Both the position numbers and the translations under genes were made by a program. Positions 48,561 to 57,987 of a stretch of 64,000 nucleotides of DNA are shown here, piece after piece. The notes below the pieces were generated by a model. The model was given only the letters and a program-made list of their open reading frames with translations, had not been told where the DNA came from and did no database searches. Source of the DNA: Bryobacteraceae bacterium (GTDB lineage: Bacteria > Acidobacteriota > Terriglobia > Bryobacterales > Bryobacteraceae). How positions within the stretch are numbered: the stretch's first letter is position 1; the number at the start of each line of letters is the position of its first letter. Location of the stretch: assembly GCA_029975915.1 (NCBI GenBank), contig JARKOC010000371.1:62001-126000 (forward strand), read 5' to 3'.

Positions 48561-50038
48561 TTCGCCAGTTTGCGTTCGACTGTCTGTTTGGCCGCCGCCG
48601 GATCCGCCTGGCCTCGCGTCACTTTCATCACCTGGCCGACAAAGAACTGAAGCACCGCTGTCTTGCCCCCACGATATTGCTCCACCTGCTTCGGATTGCC
48701 TGCGATGATCTCGTCGACGATCTTTTCGAGTTCGCCCGTGTCAGAGATTGCTTTCAGCCCTTCCTTCTCGACAATGGCCCTGGCGCTGGCGCCCGTCGCG
48801 GCCATCTTCGAAAGCACTTCCTTCGCCAGTTTCCCGGTCAATTCGCCTTTCGAGACGAGTGAAACCAGTTCGCCCAACATCCTTGCCTGCACCGGCGGGT
48901 CTTCAATCGTCCGCCCTTCCGCCTTGAGCAAGGCCTGCAAGTCGCCCATTACCCAGTTCGCCGCTGCCTTCGGATCGCCCGAGACGGCGGCGGCCTCTTC
49001 GAAGTAGTCGGCCAGCGCCCGCTCCTGCGTCAGCACTGCGGCGTCGTACTCCCGCAAACCGAACTCGCTGGTGAATCGTTTCCGCCGGCTGGCGGGAGTC
49101 TCCGGCATCGCCTCCTTTACTCGATTCAGCCACTCGGCGCTGATGGTCAACGGGACAAGGTCGGGCTCTGGAAAATAGCGGTAGTCATGGGCGTCTTCCT
49201 TGCTCCGCATCGGGAAAGTCTCATCAAGGTCGGGGTTGTACAGCCGCGTCTCCTGTTTGACTCGTCCGCCAGCTTCAAGCAGGGCCACCTGACGAAGGAT
49301 CTCGTGCTCCACGGCCTGGCGTAGAAACCTGAATGAGTTGAGGTTCTTGATTTCTGCTTTCGCGCCGAACTGCTCTGCCCCCTTCAGGCGCACACTCACG
49401 TTCGCATCGCAGCGGAGGTTGCCTTTCTCCATGTCGCAATTTGACACCCCCGCGTACTGCATGGCGAGTTTCAACTCAGTGAGGTATTCGTAGGCTTCGT
49501 CGGCGCTTCGCATGTCGGGTTCACTGACAATCTCGATCAGCGGGGACCCGCAACGGTTCAAATCAACGTAAGAGTATTTGTCACTATCCCGGTAGCCATC
49601 GTGGGTGTTCTTGCCAGCGTCGTCCTCCATGTGGACGCGCGTGACGCCAATCCGCTTGCTTACTCCGTTGACGTGGATCTCCACCCAGCCGTGTTCGGCC
49701 AAGGGGCGGTCGAATTGTGAGATCTGGTAGCCCTTGGGCAAATCCGGGTAGAAGTAGTTCTTGCGAGCGAACACAGACTTTTCACGCACCTGGCAGTTCA
49801 ACGCCAGTGCCGCCGCGATCGCATATTCCACGGCCTGACGGTTCAACACCGGCAACGCCCCCGGCATGCCCAGGCAGACCGGACAGACATTGGTGTTGGG
49901 CTCGGAACCGAATTCGTTTGGGCAGGAACAGAAAATCTTGGTCTTCGTGCCCATCTGCACGTGAACTTCCAGCCCTATCACAGGTTCATACTTGGCGAGT
50001 TGTTCTGGCGTTGCGAGTGTCGAATCGGCCGTCGGCAT
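48557..50038 (-). CDS. gatB: Aspartyl/glutamyl-tRNA(Asn/Gln) amidotransferase subunit B
   Basis: tRNA-binding kinase subunit of GatCAB, which amidates misacylated Glu-tRNA(Gln) and Asp-tRNA(Asn). 493 aa, normal. Signatures: YEPVIGLEVHVQMGTKTKIFCSC, CPVCLGMPGALPVLNRQAVEYA, EDDAGKNTHDG and DLNRCGSPLIEIVSEPDMR; the C-terminal tRNA-binding tail (GNPKQVEQYRGGKTAVLQFFVGQVMK) is intact. gatA and gatC are not in the window. Confidence 0.97.
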   Translation of the reverse strand: MPTADSTLATPEQLAKYEPVIGLEVHVQMGTKTKIFCSCPNEFGSEPNTNVCPVCLGMPGALPVLNRQAVEYAIAAALALNCQVREKSVFARKNYFYPDLPKGYQISQFDRPLAEHGWVEIHVNGVSKRIGVTRVHMEDDAGKNTHDGYRDSDKYSYVDLNRCGSPLIEIVSEPDMRSADEAYEYLTELKLAMQYAGVSNCDMEKGNLRCDANVSVRLKGAEQFGAKAEIKNLNSFRFLRQAVEHEILRQVALLEAGGRVKQETRLYNPDLDETFPMRSKEDAHDYRYFPEPDLVPLTISAEWLNRVKEAMPETPASRRKRFTSEFGLREYDAAVLTQERALADYFEEAAAVSGDPKAAANWVMGDLQALLKAEGRTIEDPPVQARMLGELVSLVSKGELTGKLAKEVLSKMAATGASARAIVEKEGLKAISDTGELEKIVDEIIAGNPKQVEQYRGGKTAVLQFFVGQVMKVTRGQADPAAAKQTVERKLAN

Positions 50039-50131
50039 CCCTCTATTGTAGGACGAGGCGTTGCTTCGCCAGCCAAACCGGAGGAGCCGCAGCCGGAGTT
50101 GCGGGCCCGGCTGGCAGGCGCCGCCGCGGCC

Positions 50132-50731
50132 TCAATACTCCGATTTCGCCTCCAGCACAATCGAGGCCAGGGGCCGCTGCGCCTTCTGGTCCCAAGTCGC
50201 CGGGTCATCGGCAGAGTATGGCGTCTTTTCCCGGCCCAGATAGCCGAGGGCGGCGCTTGCCAGCAGGAGCAGCCATCCGATGCCAAACATGGCGCCGGCA
50301 TAGGAAGACGGCATTGTTTCGAGGAGAGCAAATGGCGCCGATCGGGACTTCCTGGCAACCGCTGCCCGTGGCCAGCGCGATAGGCCAGCCTTCAGTATCG
50401 CCTCCCGGGATGTGGCTGATCCCCGTTCTACCAACCAGGCCGCTGTCTGGTTGTCGAATCCACCTGGATCGGCTTCCGCCGCCGCCCCGAGTTCAAGGAT
50501 CGGAGGCGGAAGCAGCTTTCGCTCGTCGAAGACCGGATGGATCGGCGGCATGTGATCTTGAAAAAAGTTCATCCTGTAAAGGATCAAGGGCTCTCCGCGA
50601 GCGTCCCCAACGAAAGGCGCCGCGGCGGACAGAATCAGTAACCCGGCCCTCAGGATTCTCGACGGAACACCTCGGCCACGATCCCACACGCTGGCAGGTG
50701 GGGTGGGTCCAGCCGGGGAGCGGAATCCCAT
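50132..50731 (-). CDS. Hypothetical protein with one C-terminal membrane segment
   Basis: A 199-aa frame of unknown family. It has an N-terminal hydrophobic stretch (ILRAGLLILSAAAPFVGDARG) that could be a signal sequence, a Pro-rich middle (HMPPIHPVFDERKLLPPP), and one clear helix near the end (AMFGIGWLLLLASAALGYLG). There is no strong ribosome site, so the start is tentative. It lies between gatB and the PP2C gene in the same direction. Regular composition makes it more likely than the overlapping frames. Confidence 0.5.
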   Translation of the reverse strand: MGFRSPAGPTPPASVWDRGRGVPSRILRAGLLILSAAAPFVGDARGEPLILYRMNFFQDHMPPIHPVFDERKLLPPPILELGAAAEADPGGFDNQTAAWLVERGSATSREAILKAGLSRWPRAAVARKSRSAPFALLETMPSSYAGAMFGIGWLLLLASAALGYLGREKTPYSADDPATWDQKAQRPLASIVLEAKSEY

Positions 50732-50991
50732 AAGGCATTGCCCCCAAGCAGTGGTTGGAAATCGAGCTTCAAAGTGCTAGTGCGTGCGACGTGGCTAATT
50801 TCTCAGATGACTTCACGCTTCGTGGCATTAAGTTCCCGCGCTTGCCTCTGGCTGCCCGACGCCCCGGCCCCAGGAAACTGGGCTGCGGGCCGAGTCGAAC
50901 CTGGGCGGCAATCCAACTGCCTTGGGGTCCCAGTCCGGCGCAGGCGGCTCCAGCTCCCGCGGCGCCGGCGCCGGGTTTGAAGCGGCTCTTC
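50732..50991. other. Non-coding gap between PP2C and hypothetical genes
   Basis: 260 bases with no convincing gene. It is GC-rich with several short inverted repeats. A T-loop-like GGTTCGACTC on the minus strand (near 50893-50902) does not form a tRNA arm. No RNA gene could be supported. Confidence 0.4.
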
Positions 50992-51714
50992 CTAGAAGAA
51001 ATCGCCCATCAGCACGCAAGTGATGTTGTCCGGGCCGCCGGCTTTGTTGGCGGCATCGACCAGCGCCGTCAAAGTATCCAGGGGTGGCATGCCTTGGCGC
51101 AGCACTTCAGCAATGCCTTCGTCGCCCACCGGGCCGTAAAGCCCGTCCGAACACAGCAGGACCAGGTCGCCGGGCAACAGCCCCATCGAGGTCTCGCGTA
51201 CCGGTATCTCGGCGGCGGACCCAATGGCTGCCGTGAGCACGCTGCGCTGAGGGAAGCTTGACACCTGCTCGTCGCTCCACCCCATCTCGTCCCGCATTTC
51301 GTTGCCCAGATTCTGGTCGTAGCTCAGTTGGATCAGCGAGCGTTTGCGGAACAGGTAGCACCGGCTGTCGCCGACGTTCACCACGTGAAGGGTGGGTTTT
51401 CTCCACAAGACGGTCACCAAGGTCGATCCCATGCCATTGCAGTCCGGGCGGAAAGCGGTTTCTGACCGGACACTGGCGTTGGCCTCCCTTGCGCCCTCAA
51501 CCAGGACGCTGGGCGGACAATCCGGCCCCCCGCTGGCCACATGTGAATAGAGAACGTGTAACGTAATCGCGGATGCGACCTCGCCGCAGGCTTCTCCGCC
51601 CATCCCGTCGGCCACGGCGGCAAATCCAATACTGGCGTCTGCCACCCAGGCGTCTTCATTGTTCTTTCGCTTACGCCCAGGATCGGTTATGCCCCACACG
51701 TTTCCGCTTTGCAT
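50992..51714 (-). CDS. PP2C-family protein serine/threonine phosphatase
   Basis: Metal-dependent phosphatase, 240 aa, single domain, cytoplasmic. Motifs: DPGRKRKNNEDAWV, AVADGMGGEACGEVAS, HVVNVGDSRCYLFR, LCSDGLYGPVGDEGI and NKAGGPDNITCVLM, with all four core metal Asp residues. GGGGAATGAG precedes the ATG. Likely the counterpart of Ser/Thr kinases such as those at 32175 and 60280, although not adjacent. Confidence 0.94.
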   Translation of the reverse strand: MQSGNVWGITDPGRKRKNNEDAWVADASIGFAAVADGMGGEACGEVASAITLHVLYSHVASGGPDCPPSVLVEGAREANASVRSETAFRPDCNGMGSTLVTVLWRKPTLHVVNVGDSRCYLFRKRSLIQLSYDQNLGNEMRDEMGWSDEQVSSFPQRSVLTAAIGSAAEIPVRETSMGLLPGDLVLLCSDGLYGPVGDEGIAEVLRQGMPPLDTLTALVDAANKAGGPDNITCVLMGDFF

Positions 51715-51830
51715 CTCATTCCCCGCAATCGATCACGCGTTTTGCCATGATAATGCTCCTGGTCTCGCGAGGCAAACCACATTTCACCTCACACCTCCGC
51801 CCGCAGGCGGCTGTATAAGGCCCCAGCCCG

Positions 51831-52811
51831 TCAGAAATCGTCTTCCATCAACGATCTTGCTGTGTCGCGAGTTCCCGCCAAGCCAAGCGCGGCCATGAGT
51901 TTGATCCTCGCTTTGTGGCCTGGCAGCCGCCCGCAAAACCAGGCGCCACGGTGGCGAAGGTCCTTGCCGCTCCCCTCATATGCATAGGTGTCATGCACTG
52001 TTCCGTGATGGCAGCGCGTCGTGATCACGACAGCGGCGCCCGCATCGATGGCCCGCTGCAATCCGGGCAAACACTCCGGTGGGACGTTGCCCTGCCCCGT
52101 TCCTTCTACAATGATGCCTTTTGCCCCATACTGTACAAGGGCGTCAAAGAGAAGCGGCCCAAAACCCGAGTACATCTTCAACAGCTCGACGCGGGTTTCC
52201 AGCCTGTCGCCGAGAATAACCGAGCGGCGTTCCAGCCTTCTGGGCCAAACGATTCGGTCGGCGTCGACATAGCCCAACGGACCGAAGACCGGACTCTGAA
52301 AGGTCTCCACCTGCTGGGTGTCTGTCTTGGTTGCCTCTGACGCCGCATGAATCAATTGGTTCAGGACGACGAAAACCCCTCTGCCGGGCGCACCCGGGTC
52401 AACAACCGTTCTCACGGCCGCGTGAAGATTCGCCGGACCGTCGAAGCCCAACTCCGAACTGTGCCGCATCGCCCCGACAAAGGCCACCGGTTTGGGCGAA
52501 TCGTGCCTCAGATCGGTCAGATACGCCGTCTCCTCCAGAGTGTCCGTACCGTGCGTCACTACCGCGGCATCTATCTCCGGACGCTTCAGCTGTTCTCTTA
52601 AGAGTTGGCTCAATTCGAACATCCGGCCGGGATTCATGTGCGGCCCCGGATACTGCCCAAAATTGTAAACTTCGATTTCGGCGACTTCGCCGAGCGTCGG
52701 ATCGTACGCCAGGATGTCCTCGCCGCTCAACGCCGGCACCGCTCCCCCTGAAGCAGCATCCTTTCGCATCGCAATCGTGCCACCAGTGAATACAACCAGT
52801 ACGCGCGCCAT
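51831..52811 (-). CDS. Asparaginase family protein
   Basis: Hydrolyses L-asparagine or a related amide, 326 aa, cytoplasmic (no signal peptide). Both catalytic threonine motifs are present: VVFTGGTIAM near the N-terminus and VVTHGTDTLEETAYLTDL with the Thr-Asp pair; VGAMRHSSELGFDGPANL carries the substrate-loop Asp. I start at the ATG 52811; the frame continues six codons upstream to a TTG but the conserved part begins at the ATG, with GGAGG 11 bases before. Confidence 0.9.
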   Translation of the reverse strand: MARVLVVFTGGTIAMRKDAASGGAVPALSGEDILAYDPTLGEVAEIEVYNFGQYPGPHMNPGRMFELSQLLREQLKRPEIDAAVVTHGTDTLEETAYLTDLRHDSPKPVAFVGAMRHSSELGFDGPANLHAAVRTVVDPGAPGRGVFVVLNQLIHAASEATKTDTQQVETFQSPVFGPLGYVDADRIVWPRRLERRSVILGDRLETRVELLKMYSGFGPLLFDALVQYGAKGIIVEGTGQGNVPPECLPGLQRAIDAGAAVVITTRCHHGTVHDTYAYEGSGKDLRHRGAWFCGRLPGHKARIKLMAALGLAGTRDTARSLMEDDF

Positions 52812-52927
52812 ACTCCCACTATCCTCCAACAGAATCCTGGCCCAGAGCCGCGCAGGCTATCTTTCGGACATCACCGCTCCAAACTGCGACAATTAGCCTG
52901 GTGCTGACACTATCCGAGTGACTCACT

Positions 52928-53179
52928 ATGTTCTCCACTTTGGCGATGGGAGACCGCTGGGCCATGCTTACCCGCCGTGCATGTCCGGTTTGCGGCAGCA
53001 TGGAGACAGCGCGCGCCCACCGCCGCACGCTGCCGGACGAAGCCCTCGCCGCCTTTGGCCTCTTCCCTTACCGTTGTTCACATTGCTCGGCCAGGTTCCG
53101 CGCCAATCACTGGCTCCGCATCCTCGGAGAGAAGCCATGGTCGGCGGATCCGCGGCGTTCGATGCGCGGGCATATCTAA
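52928..53179 (+). CDS. Small zinc-ribbon-like protein
   Basis: An 83-aa protein with CPVCGS and CSHCSARFRA, 30 residues apart. The second motif, LFPYRCSHCSARF, matches a pattern common in small bacterial zinc-ribbon proteins. No other domain. It is divergent from the asparaginase gene. Function unknown, possibly nucleic-acid binding. A strong ribosome site is not visible, so it is less certain than its neighbours. Confidence 0.6.
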   Translation: MFSTLAMGDRWAMLTRRACPVCGSMETARAHRRTLPDEALAAFGLFPYRCSHCSARFRANHWLRILGEKPWSADPRRSMRGHI

Positions 53180-53252
53180 ACGAAGCCGCTGTGTGAGCCC
53201 GTTGACCAGAAAGCCCATGCGGGTCCCCGGCGGCAGTTCCTGCCACGACAGC

Positions 53253-53711
53253 CTACATCTTCACCTGTCGCATCGTGACGCCGGCTTCCGCAAACAGCTC
53301 GTCAACCAGGGCAAAATGCGGATTGTACTGCTCAGAGCTGTACTTTTTCACACGATCTTCGTCAAGCACCACGGCGACGATGCCCGCCTGGACGATCGCC
53401 CGCGCACAATCCATGCAAGGCGTCAGTTCGGCATACAGAGTGCACCCCTCGAGCGGCGTCCCCGCCCGCGCTGCATTGTAGATCGCATTGCGTTCGGCGT
53501 GTTCGATCCACAAATACTTCGTCGGACGTTCCAGCCGCACCGGCACGTCATCCCTCACGTGGCGCGGCAGGCTGTTGTACCCCGTCGACCGGATCTCGTG
53601 CGCTGGACCGACGATCACGCAGCCGATCTGCGTCGCCGGATCCTTGCTCCGGGTAGCCACCACGCGGCAGATCTCGAGAAAGTAACGGTCCCAGTCCGGA
53701 ACTTGAGGCAT
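53253..53711 (-). CDS. dCMP deaminase family protein (ComEB type)
   Basis: Zn-dependent cytidylate deaminase, 152 aa. Metal and catalytic motifs: HAERNAIYNAA (His ligand and catalytic Glu) and TPCMDCARAIVQAGI (Cys ligands). GYNSLPRHVRDDVP, and DRYFLEICRVVATRSKDPATQIG at the N-terminus, fit the dCMP deaminase branch rather than cytidine deaminase. It supplies dUMP for thymidylate synthesis. Convergent with the small zinc-ribbon gene. Confidence 0.92.
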   Translation of the reverse strand: MPQVPDWDRYFLEICRVVATRSKDPATQIGCVIVGPAHEIRSTGYNSLPRHVRDDVPVRLERPTKYLWIEHAERNAIYNAARAGTPLEGCTLYAELTPCMDCARAIVQAGIVAVVLDEDRVKKYSSEQYNPHFALVDELFAEAGVTMRQVKM

Positions 53712-53805
53712 GAAGTTGAAGATACAGCGTCCGGCGCGCCAATGACAACACCCACCCGTCGCCGAATGATAGACTCGCTAAGCACTCCCAGAGCGACCTA
53801 ACGCC

Positions 53806-54444
53806 ATGACGTCAGCTAAACCCGGCATCGCCGCCCTTCTGTGCCTCATCTCAGTAGTACCTATGTCTGCCCAACCTCCAGACAAGACCACTGACGAATT
53901 CCGCGCGCGAATTCTCAATCAGATCCCCAAGAACTCCTTGAGTTCGACTCTGGGGGATTCGATGATGCTCCGCATCCTGATCCGGAACGGCAATCTCAAG
54001 CGCGGCATCGAGGTCGGCGTTGCCCTCGGCTATGGCGCCATCCACATGGGCATTGCTTTCGAACACACCAATGGAAAGCTTACGTCGATCGAAATCGACC
54101 CTCAACGCGCCGAAACCGCCCGGCGTAACGTCGCCGCCGCCGGGTTGGAGAAAACCGTCAATGTCGTGAACGGCGATGCCCTGGCGGTTCTGCCAAAACT
54201 CGAAGGCAACTACGATTTCGTCTACCTCGACGCATTGAAGTCCGACTATCTGAAGTATCTGAAAGCCATAGAACCGAAATTGAGCAAGGGCGCAATTGTC
54301 GTTGCCGACAACGTCATCGTCTCTGCCCGAGCCATGGCCGACTTCCTCGCTTACATCCGCTCAAGCCCCGATTACGAAACCGCCACCATCCGAGCTTCTG
54401 ACGAGAAGGGCGACGGCATGCTGGTCGCCTACAAGCTTCGATAG
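53806..54444 (+). CDS. SAM-dependent O-methyltransferase with signal peptide
   Basis: A 212-aa class I methyltransferase, catechol-OMT-like. AdoMet motifs: RGIEVGVALGYGAIHMGIAF (motif I), LTSIEIDPQRAETARRNVAAAG, VNGDALAVLP and YDFVYLDALKSDYLKYL; the family metal Asp is in VVADNVI. The N-terminus (PGIAALLCLISVVPMSAQPP) looks like a cleavable signal peptide, unusual because AdoMet is cytoplasmic. This is either an uncleaved anchor or an exported protein. Substrate unknown. Confidence 0.85.
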   Translation: MTSAKPGIAALLCLISVVPMSAQPPDKTTDEFRARILNQIPKNSLSSTLGDSMMLRILIRNGNLKRGIEVGVALGYGAIHMGIAFEHTNGKLTSIEIDPQRAETARRNVAAAGLEKTVNVVNGDALAVLPKLEGNYDFVYLDALKSDYLKYLKAIEPKLSKGAIVVADNVIVSARAMADFLAYIRSSPDYETATIRASDEKGDGMLVAYKLR

Positions 54445-54672
54445 CCGCCCACAAGCCGTTCAATCGCACCGGCCTGCATTTCTTGCATGGTTGCGTTCCA
54501 AACTCTGCGCACGTTCGCCTCTGGCCAGACTTGTCTCCCAACCCGCTAATCAATCACAAGCGCTCTTTTTTCAACCTTTTACGGACTCAAGCTTCACCAT
54601 GTTGAAAATCGGCCCCCGGCGTGTACTGTCTTCTGGCGTCCGCAGAATTCAATCACAGTGGAGACCACAAAA

Positions 54673-55293
54673 ATGTACCCCAGCACCAACACCTTGAAAG
54701 CAATCCGGCAGTTCGTCGTGATCGCACTCTTTATCTCTCTCGCCGCGATCCCGGCTGCTGCCCAGTTGTCCGCCAACAAGTACGGTCCGCCTCAGTCAAA
54801 GCCCGGCACGGGCACGTGCCTTTCCTGCACCGCCGCGGTGACCCCGCTGACCGCCGAACAGGCCGCTTCCCTCCAGTTCATGCGCGAGGAGGAGAAACTG
54901 GCCCGTGACGTCTACCAGGCTCTCTACGCCAAGTGGAACATCAGGATCTTCGACCGCATCGCGGAGAGCGAACAGCGGCACTTTGACTCCATCGGACGCC
55001 AGCTCACCCTGCACGGCATCACCGACCCGGCGCTCGACAAGAAGGCTGGCGAGTTTACCAACCAGGATCTCCAAAAGCTCTACACCGACCTCCTCGCGAA
55101 GGGCGAACTGTCGCTAAAGGATGCCCTGGAAGTCGGCAAACTGGTCGAGGAGACCGATATCAAGGACCTGGAGAAGACCCTGGAAATCGAGACCAGCGCT
55201 GTGCTTGAGCGCGTCTACACCTCGCTGCTGAACGGCTCGCTCAACCATCTCGACGCCTTCGAAGGCTACCTCGAAATCATCAACGCCCAGTAG
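54673..55293 (+). CDS. Exported DUF2202 ferritin-like protein
   Basis: A 206-aa protein with a signal peptide (AIRQFVVIALFISLAAIPAAA), a short loop with CLSC, then a DUF2202 four-helix bundle with diiron-type Glu/His: FMREEEKLARDVYQAL, RIAESEQRHFDSI, LEVGKLVEETDIKDLEK and LNGSLNHLDAFEGYL. GTGGAG lies eight bases before this ATG; a GTG five codons upstream is possible. Role in redox or metal handling is inferred from fold only. A strong hairpin (55332-55369) follows the stop. Confidence 0.87.
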   Translation: MYPSTNTLKAIRQFVVIALFISLAAIPAAAQLSANKYGPPQSKPGTGTCLSCTAAVTPLTAEQAASLQFMREEEKLARDVYQALYAKWNIRIFDRIAESEQRHFDSIGRQLTLHGITDPALDKKAGEFTNQDLQKLYTDLLAKGELSLKDALEVGKLVEETDIKDLEKTLEIETSAVLERVYTSLLNGSLNHLDAFEGYLEIINAQ

Positions 55294-55331
55294 TCAGTCG
55301 CGCCCCACGGGGAGCGGCTCTCGATAGCGAT

Positions 55332-55369
55332 GGCCGCCGGCGGGGAAGAAATCCCCCAAACCGGCGGCC
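55332..55369 (+). terminator. Hairpin after the DUF2202 gene
   Basis: GGCCGCCGG and CCGGCGGCC form a 9-bp stem, with an inner GGGGA/TCCCC stem. There is no U-tract on the plus strand, so it may be a weak terminator or mRNA-end stabiliser. Confidence 0.45.
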
Positions 55370-55394
55370 ATACAATGTCTTGAGGACGTTTCTC

Positions 55395-56915
55395 GTGCGC
55401 AATCTTCTGGTCCCCGCCATTCTCCCCTTACTCCTCTCCGCCACGCTTCCAGGACAGCAGGCAACTCCGAAAACCGGGCCCGGCGTGCAGACCCCAATGA
55501 ACGTGGTAATGGCTTACGCAGACGCCCTCGTCTCGAAGGGCCGCGACACATACGGCCCTCAACGCTCACCTCTCTTCGCTGCGGCATTGACACGCAACCC
55601 CATCGCGCTTCCCGCAGGCGAGGATCTAAAGCGGATCTCCGGGATTGCCCGGCAATCGTGGGGCATCCGGCCTGGCGACCGGATGCTCTCCGGCGCCAAT
55701 CCCATGCACGATCAGAACCTTTACCAGGTCCTCTACGCGCTCTCAAAAGCCACCGGCGAGCCAAAGTACGCGAAAGAGGCGGACGCCGCCCTGAAGTGGT
55801 TCTTCGAGCACTGCCAGAGTCCGGAGACTTCGCTCATGGCCTGGGGCGAGCACATCGGATGGGATTTCTACACAGAGACCGTGATCGACAAGGAGCAGCG
55901 GTACACCCATGAATTCTTCCGTCCCTGGGAACTCTGGGACGCGACCTACCGTCTCGCCCCTCGCCAGGCGGCCCAGTTCGCCCGCGGCCTATGGGATCAC
56001 CAGATCTACGATCAGCAGACCGGCGAGTTCTCCCGCCACGCACAGTACAACCGCCATGCCCCCGGCACCCAGAACCAGTACCCCCGCCACGGCGGCTTCT
56101 ATATCGCCACTTGGGCGGAAGCCTACGCTCGCACGAAGGATCCGGTCTTCCTCAAGGCCATTGAAACAATCTCCAGTTTCTATGCGCGCCACCGCCATCC
56201 CAAGACCGGCGCCATCCCAAGCGAGGTAGACAATCCCAGGTCGATGAACCGGCTCCAGTGGCCGGGTAGTTCCGTCTCACTGGCCATCGACTTGGCCAAC
56301 GCGGCGGCGAAAGTGCCCAAGCCCCTTTCGTCCAAGCTGCTTCAACTAGCAGCCGGAATCGATGAAGTCTATCTCAAACAGCCACACGATCTCTCCCGGA
56401 ACGGCAAGGGTTTCGTCACCCTGAGCGAGATGGCCCCGCCTGAGGGAGTGGACATCGCCAGCCGGAAAGACCTTGGCTACTCCCGCCTCTGGGCCACCGG
56501 CTACGGCGAGGCAACCGACGCCCAGTCAGCCAACTTGTGTCTTCTCCGCTACCGGCAATCCAAGCATCCGGGCTACAGGACACTCATCCTCGACGCCGCC
56601 CTCCGCTATCTCGACCGCGACCCCGACCTCAGTTTCCCTCTCTATCCAGGGACCATGGGCGACGTGATCTTTCTCCTGCTCGACGCGCACGAACTCAGCG
56701 GCGATGCCCGCTTCCTGGTGCGGGCCAGGACCATGGCCGCAAAATCGATAGGGATCTTCTTCGACGCGAGTTCCCCGCTGCCGAAAGCCTCCAGTCATCA
56801 CGGCCACTACGAATCAATCACCCGCGCCGACACGCTTGCCATGGCGTTGCTCCGGTTGGCCCTGCTGGACGGGAAGCCACGTCCAACTGTCCGTCTTGTC
56901 TGGAATGACCGTTAG
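55395..56915 (+). CDS. Secreted alpha/alpha-barrel glycosidase-like protein
   Basis: A 506-aa exported protein. The signal peptide (NLLVPAILPLLLSATLPGQQ) is followed by repeated paired helices typical of an (alpha/alpha)6 toroid (YQVLYALSKATGEPKYAKEADAALKWFFEH, WELWDATYRLAPRQAAQFARGLWDHQ, FYIATWAEAYARTKD, LDAALRYLDRDPDLSFPL). Such folds occur in glycosidases and polysaccharide lyases; no catalytic signature is certain. GAGGA lies eight bases before the GTG I chose, while the upstream TTG sits on that site. A role in plant polymer use would suit the neighbourhood. Confidence 0.75.
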   Translation: MRNLLVPAILPLLLSATLPGQQATPKTGPGVQTPMNVVMAYADALVSKGRDTYGPQRSPLFAAALTRNPIALPAGEDLKRISGIARQSWGIRPGDRMLSGANPMHDQNLYQVLYALSKATGEPKYAKEADAALKWFFEHCQSPETSLMAWGEHIGWDFYTETVIDKEQRYTHEFFRPWELWDATYRLAPRQAAQFARGLWDHQIYDQQTGEFSRHAQYNRHAPGTQNQYPRHGGFYIATWAEAYARTKDPVFLKAIETISSFYARHRHPKTGAIPSEVDNPRSMNRLQWPGSSVSLAIDLANAAAKVPKPLSSKLLQLAAGIDEVYLKQPHDLSRNGKGFVTLSEMAPPEGVDIASRKDLGYSRLWATGYGEATDAQSANLCLLRYRQSKHPGYRTLILDAALRYLDRDPDLSFPLYPGTMGDVIFLLLDAHELSGDARFLVRARTMAAKSIGIFFDASSPLPKASSHHGHYESITRADTLAMALLRLALLDGKPRPTVRLVWNDR

Positions 56916-56934
56916 CCGGGAACCCGGCCGCAAT

Positions 56935-57987
56935 TCAGTCGGTCCGCGCCCGCTTCGGCGGAACTCCCTTCGGATGGCAGTCCGCGCACTTCACCCAGTG
57001 GATGTTGTGCCTGGACTCCTTGTTGAAAAAGCTCGTGTCCATCGTCTCGACATCGCGATTGCAGTTCGACATCTTCGGATGGCAGTTCGCGCACGACGCC
57101 CTTGTCGTTTGCCGGTGCGGGTCGTGGCACGCCAGGCACGAGATCCCTTCATGCACGCCCATCGGCGTCCGGTCATCGCCAGTGCCCACAAGCGACGCCG
57201 TCCAAGGCGCATGGCACTGGTAGCAGACAGCCTGCCGCTGGTCCGGACTCATCCGGATCGTCCGGTCACCGTCCAGGACGCGCGGCACAGGCAACAGGGC
57301 CGCCGCGATCCCCATCTGCGCGCGCCGGTCGAACACCCCCACTGACGGCCTCACGATCTCTTCCTTGCGCGAGATCTCCGCCTTGCGCAGATGGCCGCGC
57401 AATGGCTGGCCCTCGCGGTGGACCGAATGACATGTCAGACAAGGAATCGCGGGCGAGTCCTTCAGATCCTGCCGGAGCAGTTTCCAAGGGCCTAGAGTCG
57501 AGACCGGCGACACCAGATCCTTCACTGGCCCGTCAAAGTGCATGGCGTGGCATCGCAGGCAATCATCCATCATCAGCCGCTCGGAGTTGTGCTTCTGGTC
57601 GAGGAAGATTGATTCGTAGGTCACCGAGTGCGGGCCGTTCCGCCAGGCGGCGAACTGTTCCTGGTGGCACTCCTGGCACTGCTGCTGCATTCTCAGAACA
57701 TCGTCCAGCTTCAGATGGGGTCGCTCGGGCGCCTCGTCGCGGATGTGCGTCCGCAGCCGGTGCAGATTGTTGAGGTGGAAGCGCGCCTCCATGGTCAGTG
57801 CATTTCCGTGGCACCTGTCGCACGAGATTGACCGGTGCGTGCTGACCTTCCATTTTTCAACCTGCGGACCAATCTCGTGGCATCTCGCGCAAGCCTCCGG
57901 CCCCCCTGCTTCGTAAACGAAGCTGCCGAGAGGGATCATCAGCACGGCGCCCGCGGCAACCAGCGCGATCACCAGCAGCGGTTTCAT
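56935..57987 (-). CDS. Nonaheme c-type cytochrome, NapC/NrfH-like N-terminus
   Basis: A 350-aa membrane-anchored or exported cytochrome. Nine CxxCH motifs can be counted: CARCH, CDRCH, CQECH, CLRCH, CLTCH, CYQCH, CLACH, CANCH and CADCH. The N-terminal helix (LLVIALVAAGAVLMIPLGSFVY) probably anchors it. Its ATG overlaps the GMC oxidoreductase stop (ATGA), so it likely accepts electrons from that enzyme and passes them on outside the inner membrane. Heme count is from the sequence; the electron path is inference. Confidence 0.9.
   Translation of the reverse strand: MKPLLVIALVAAGAVLMIPLGSFVYEAGGPEACARCHEIGPQVEKWKVSTHRSISCDRCHGNALTMEARFHLNNLHRLRTHIRDEAPERPHLKLDDVLRMQQQCQECHQEQFAAWRNGPHSVTYESIFLDQKHNSERLMMDDCLRCHAMHFDGPVKDLVSPVSTLGPWKLLRQDLKDSPAIPCLTCHSVHREGQPLRGHLRKAEISRKEEIVRPSVGVFDRRAQMGIAAALLPVPRVLDGDRTIRMSPDQRQAVCYQCHAPWTASLVGTGDDRTPMGVHEGISCLACHDPHRQTTRASCANCHPKMSNCNRDVETMDTSFFNKESRHNIHWVKCADCHPKGVPPKRARTD

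Noticed and set aside
50830..50930. Possible tRNA or tmRNA end (GGTTCGACTC on the minus strand)
   Set aside because: Flanking bases do not form a T-stem, and no acceptor, D or anticodon arm can be drawn.
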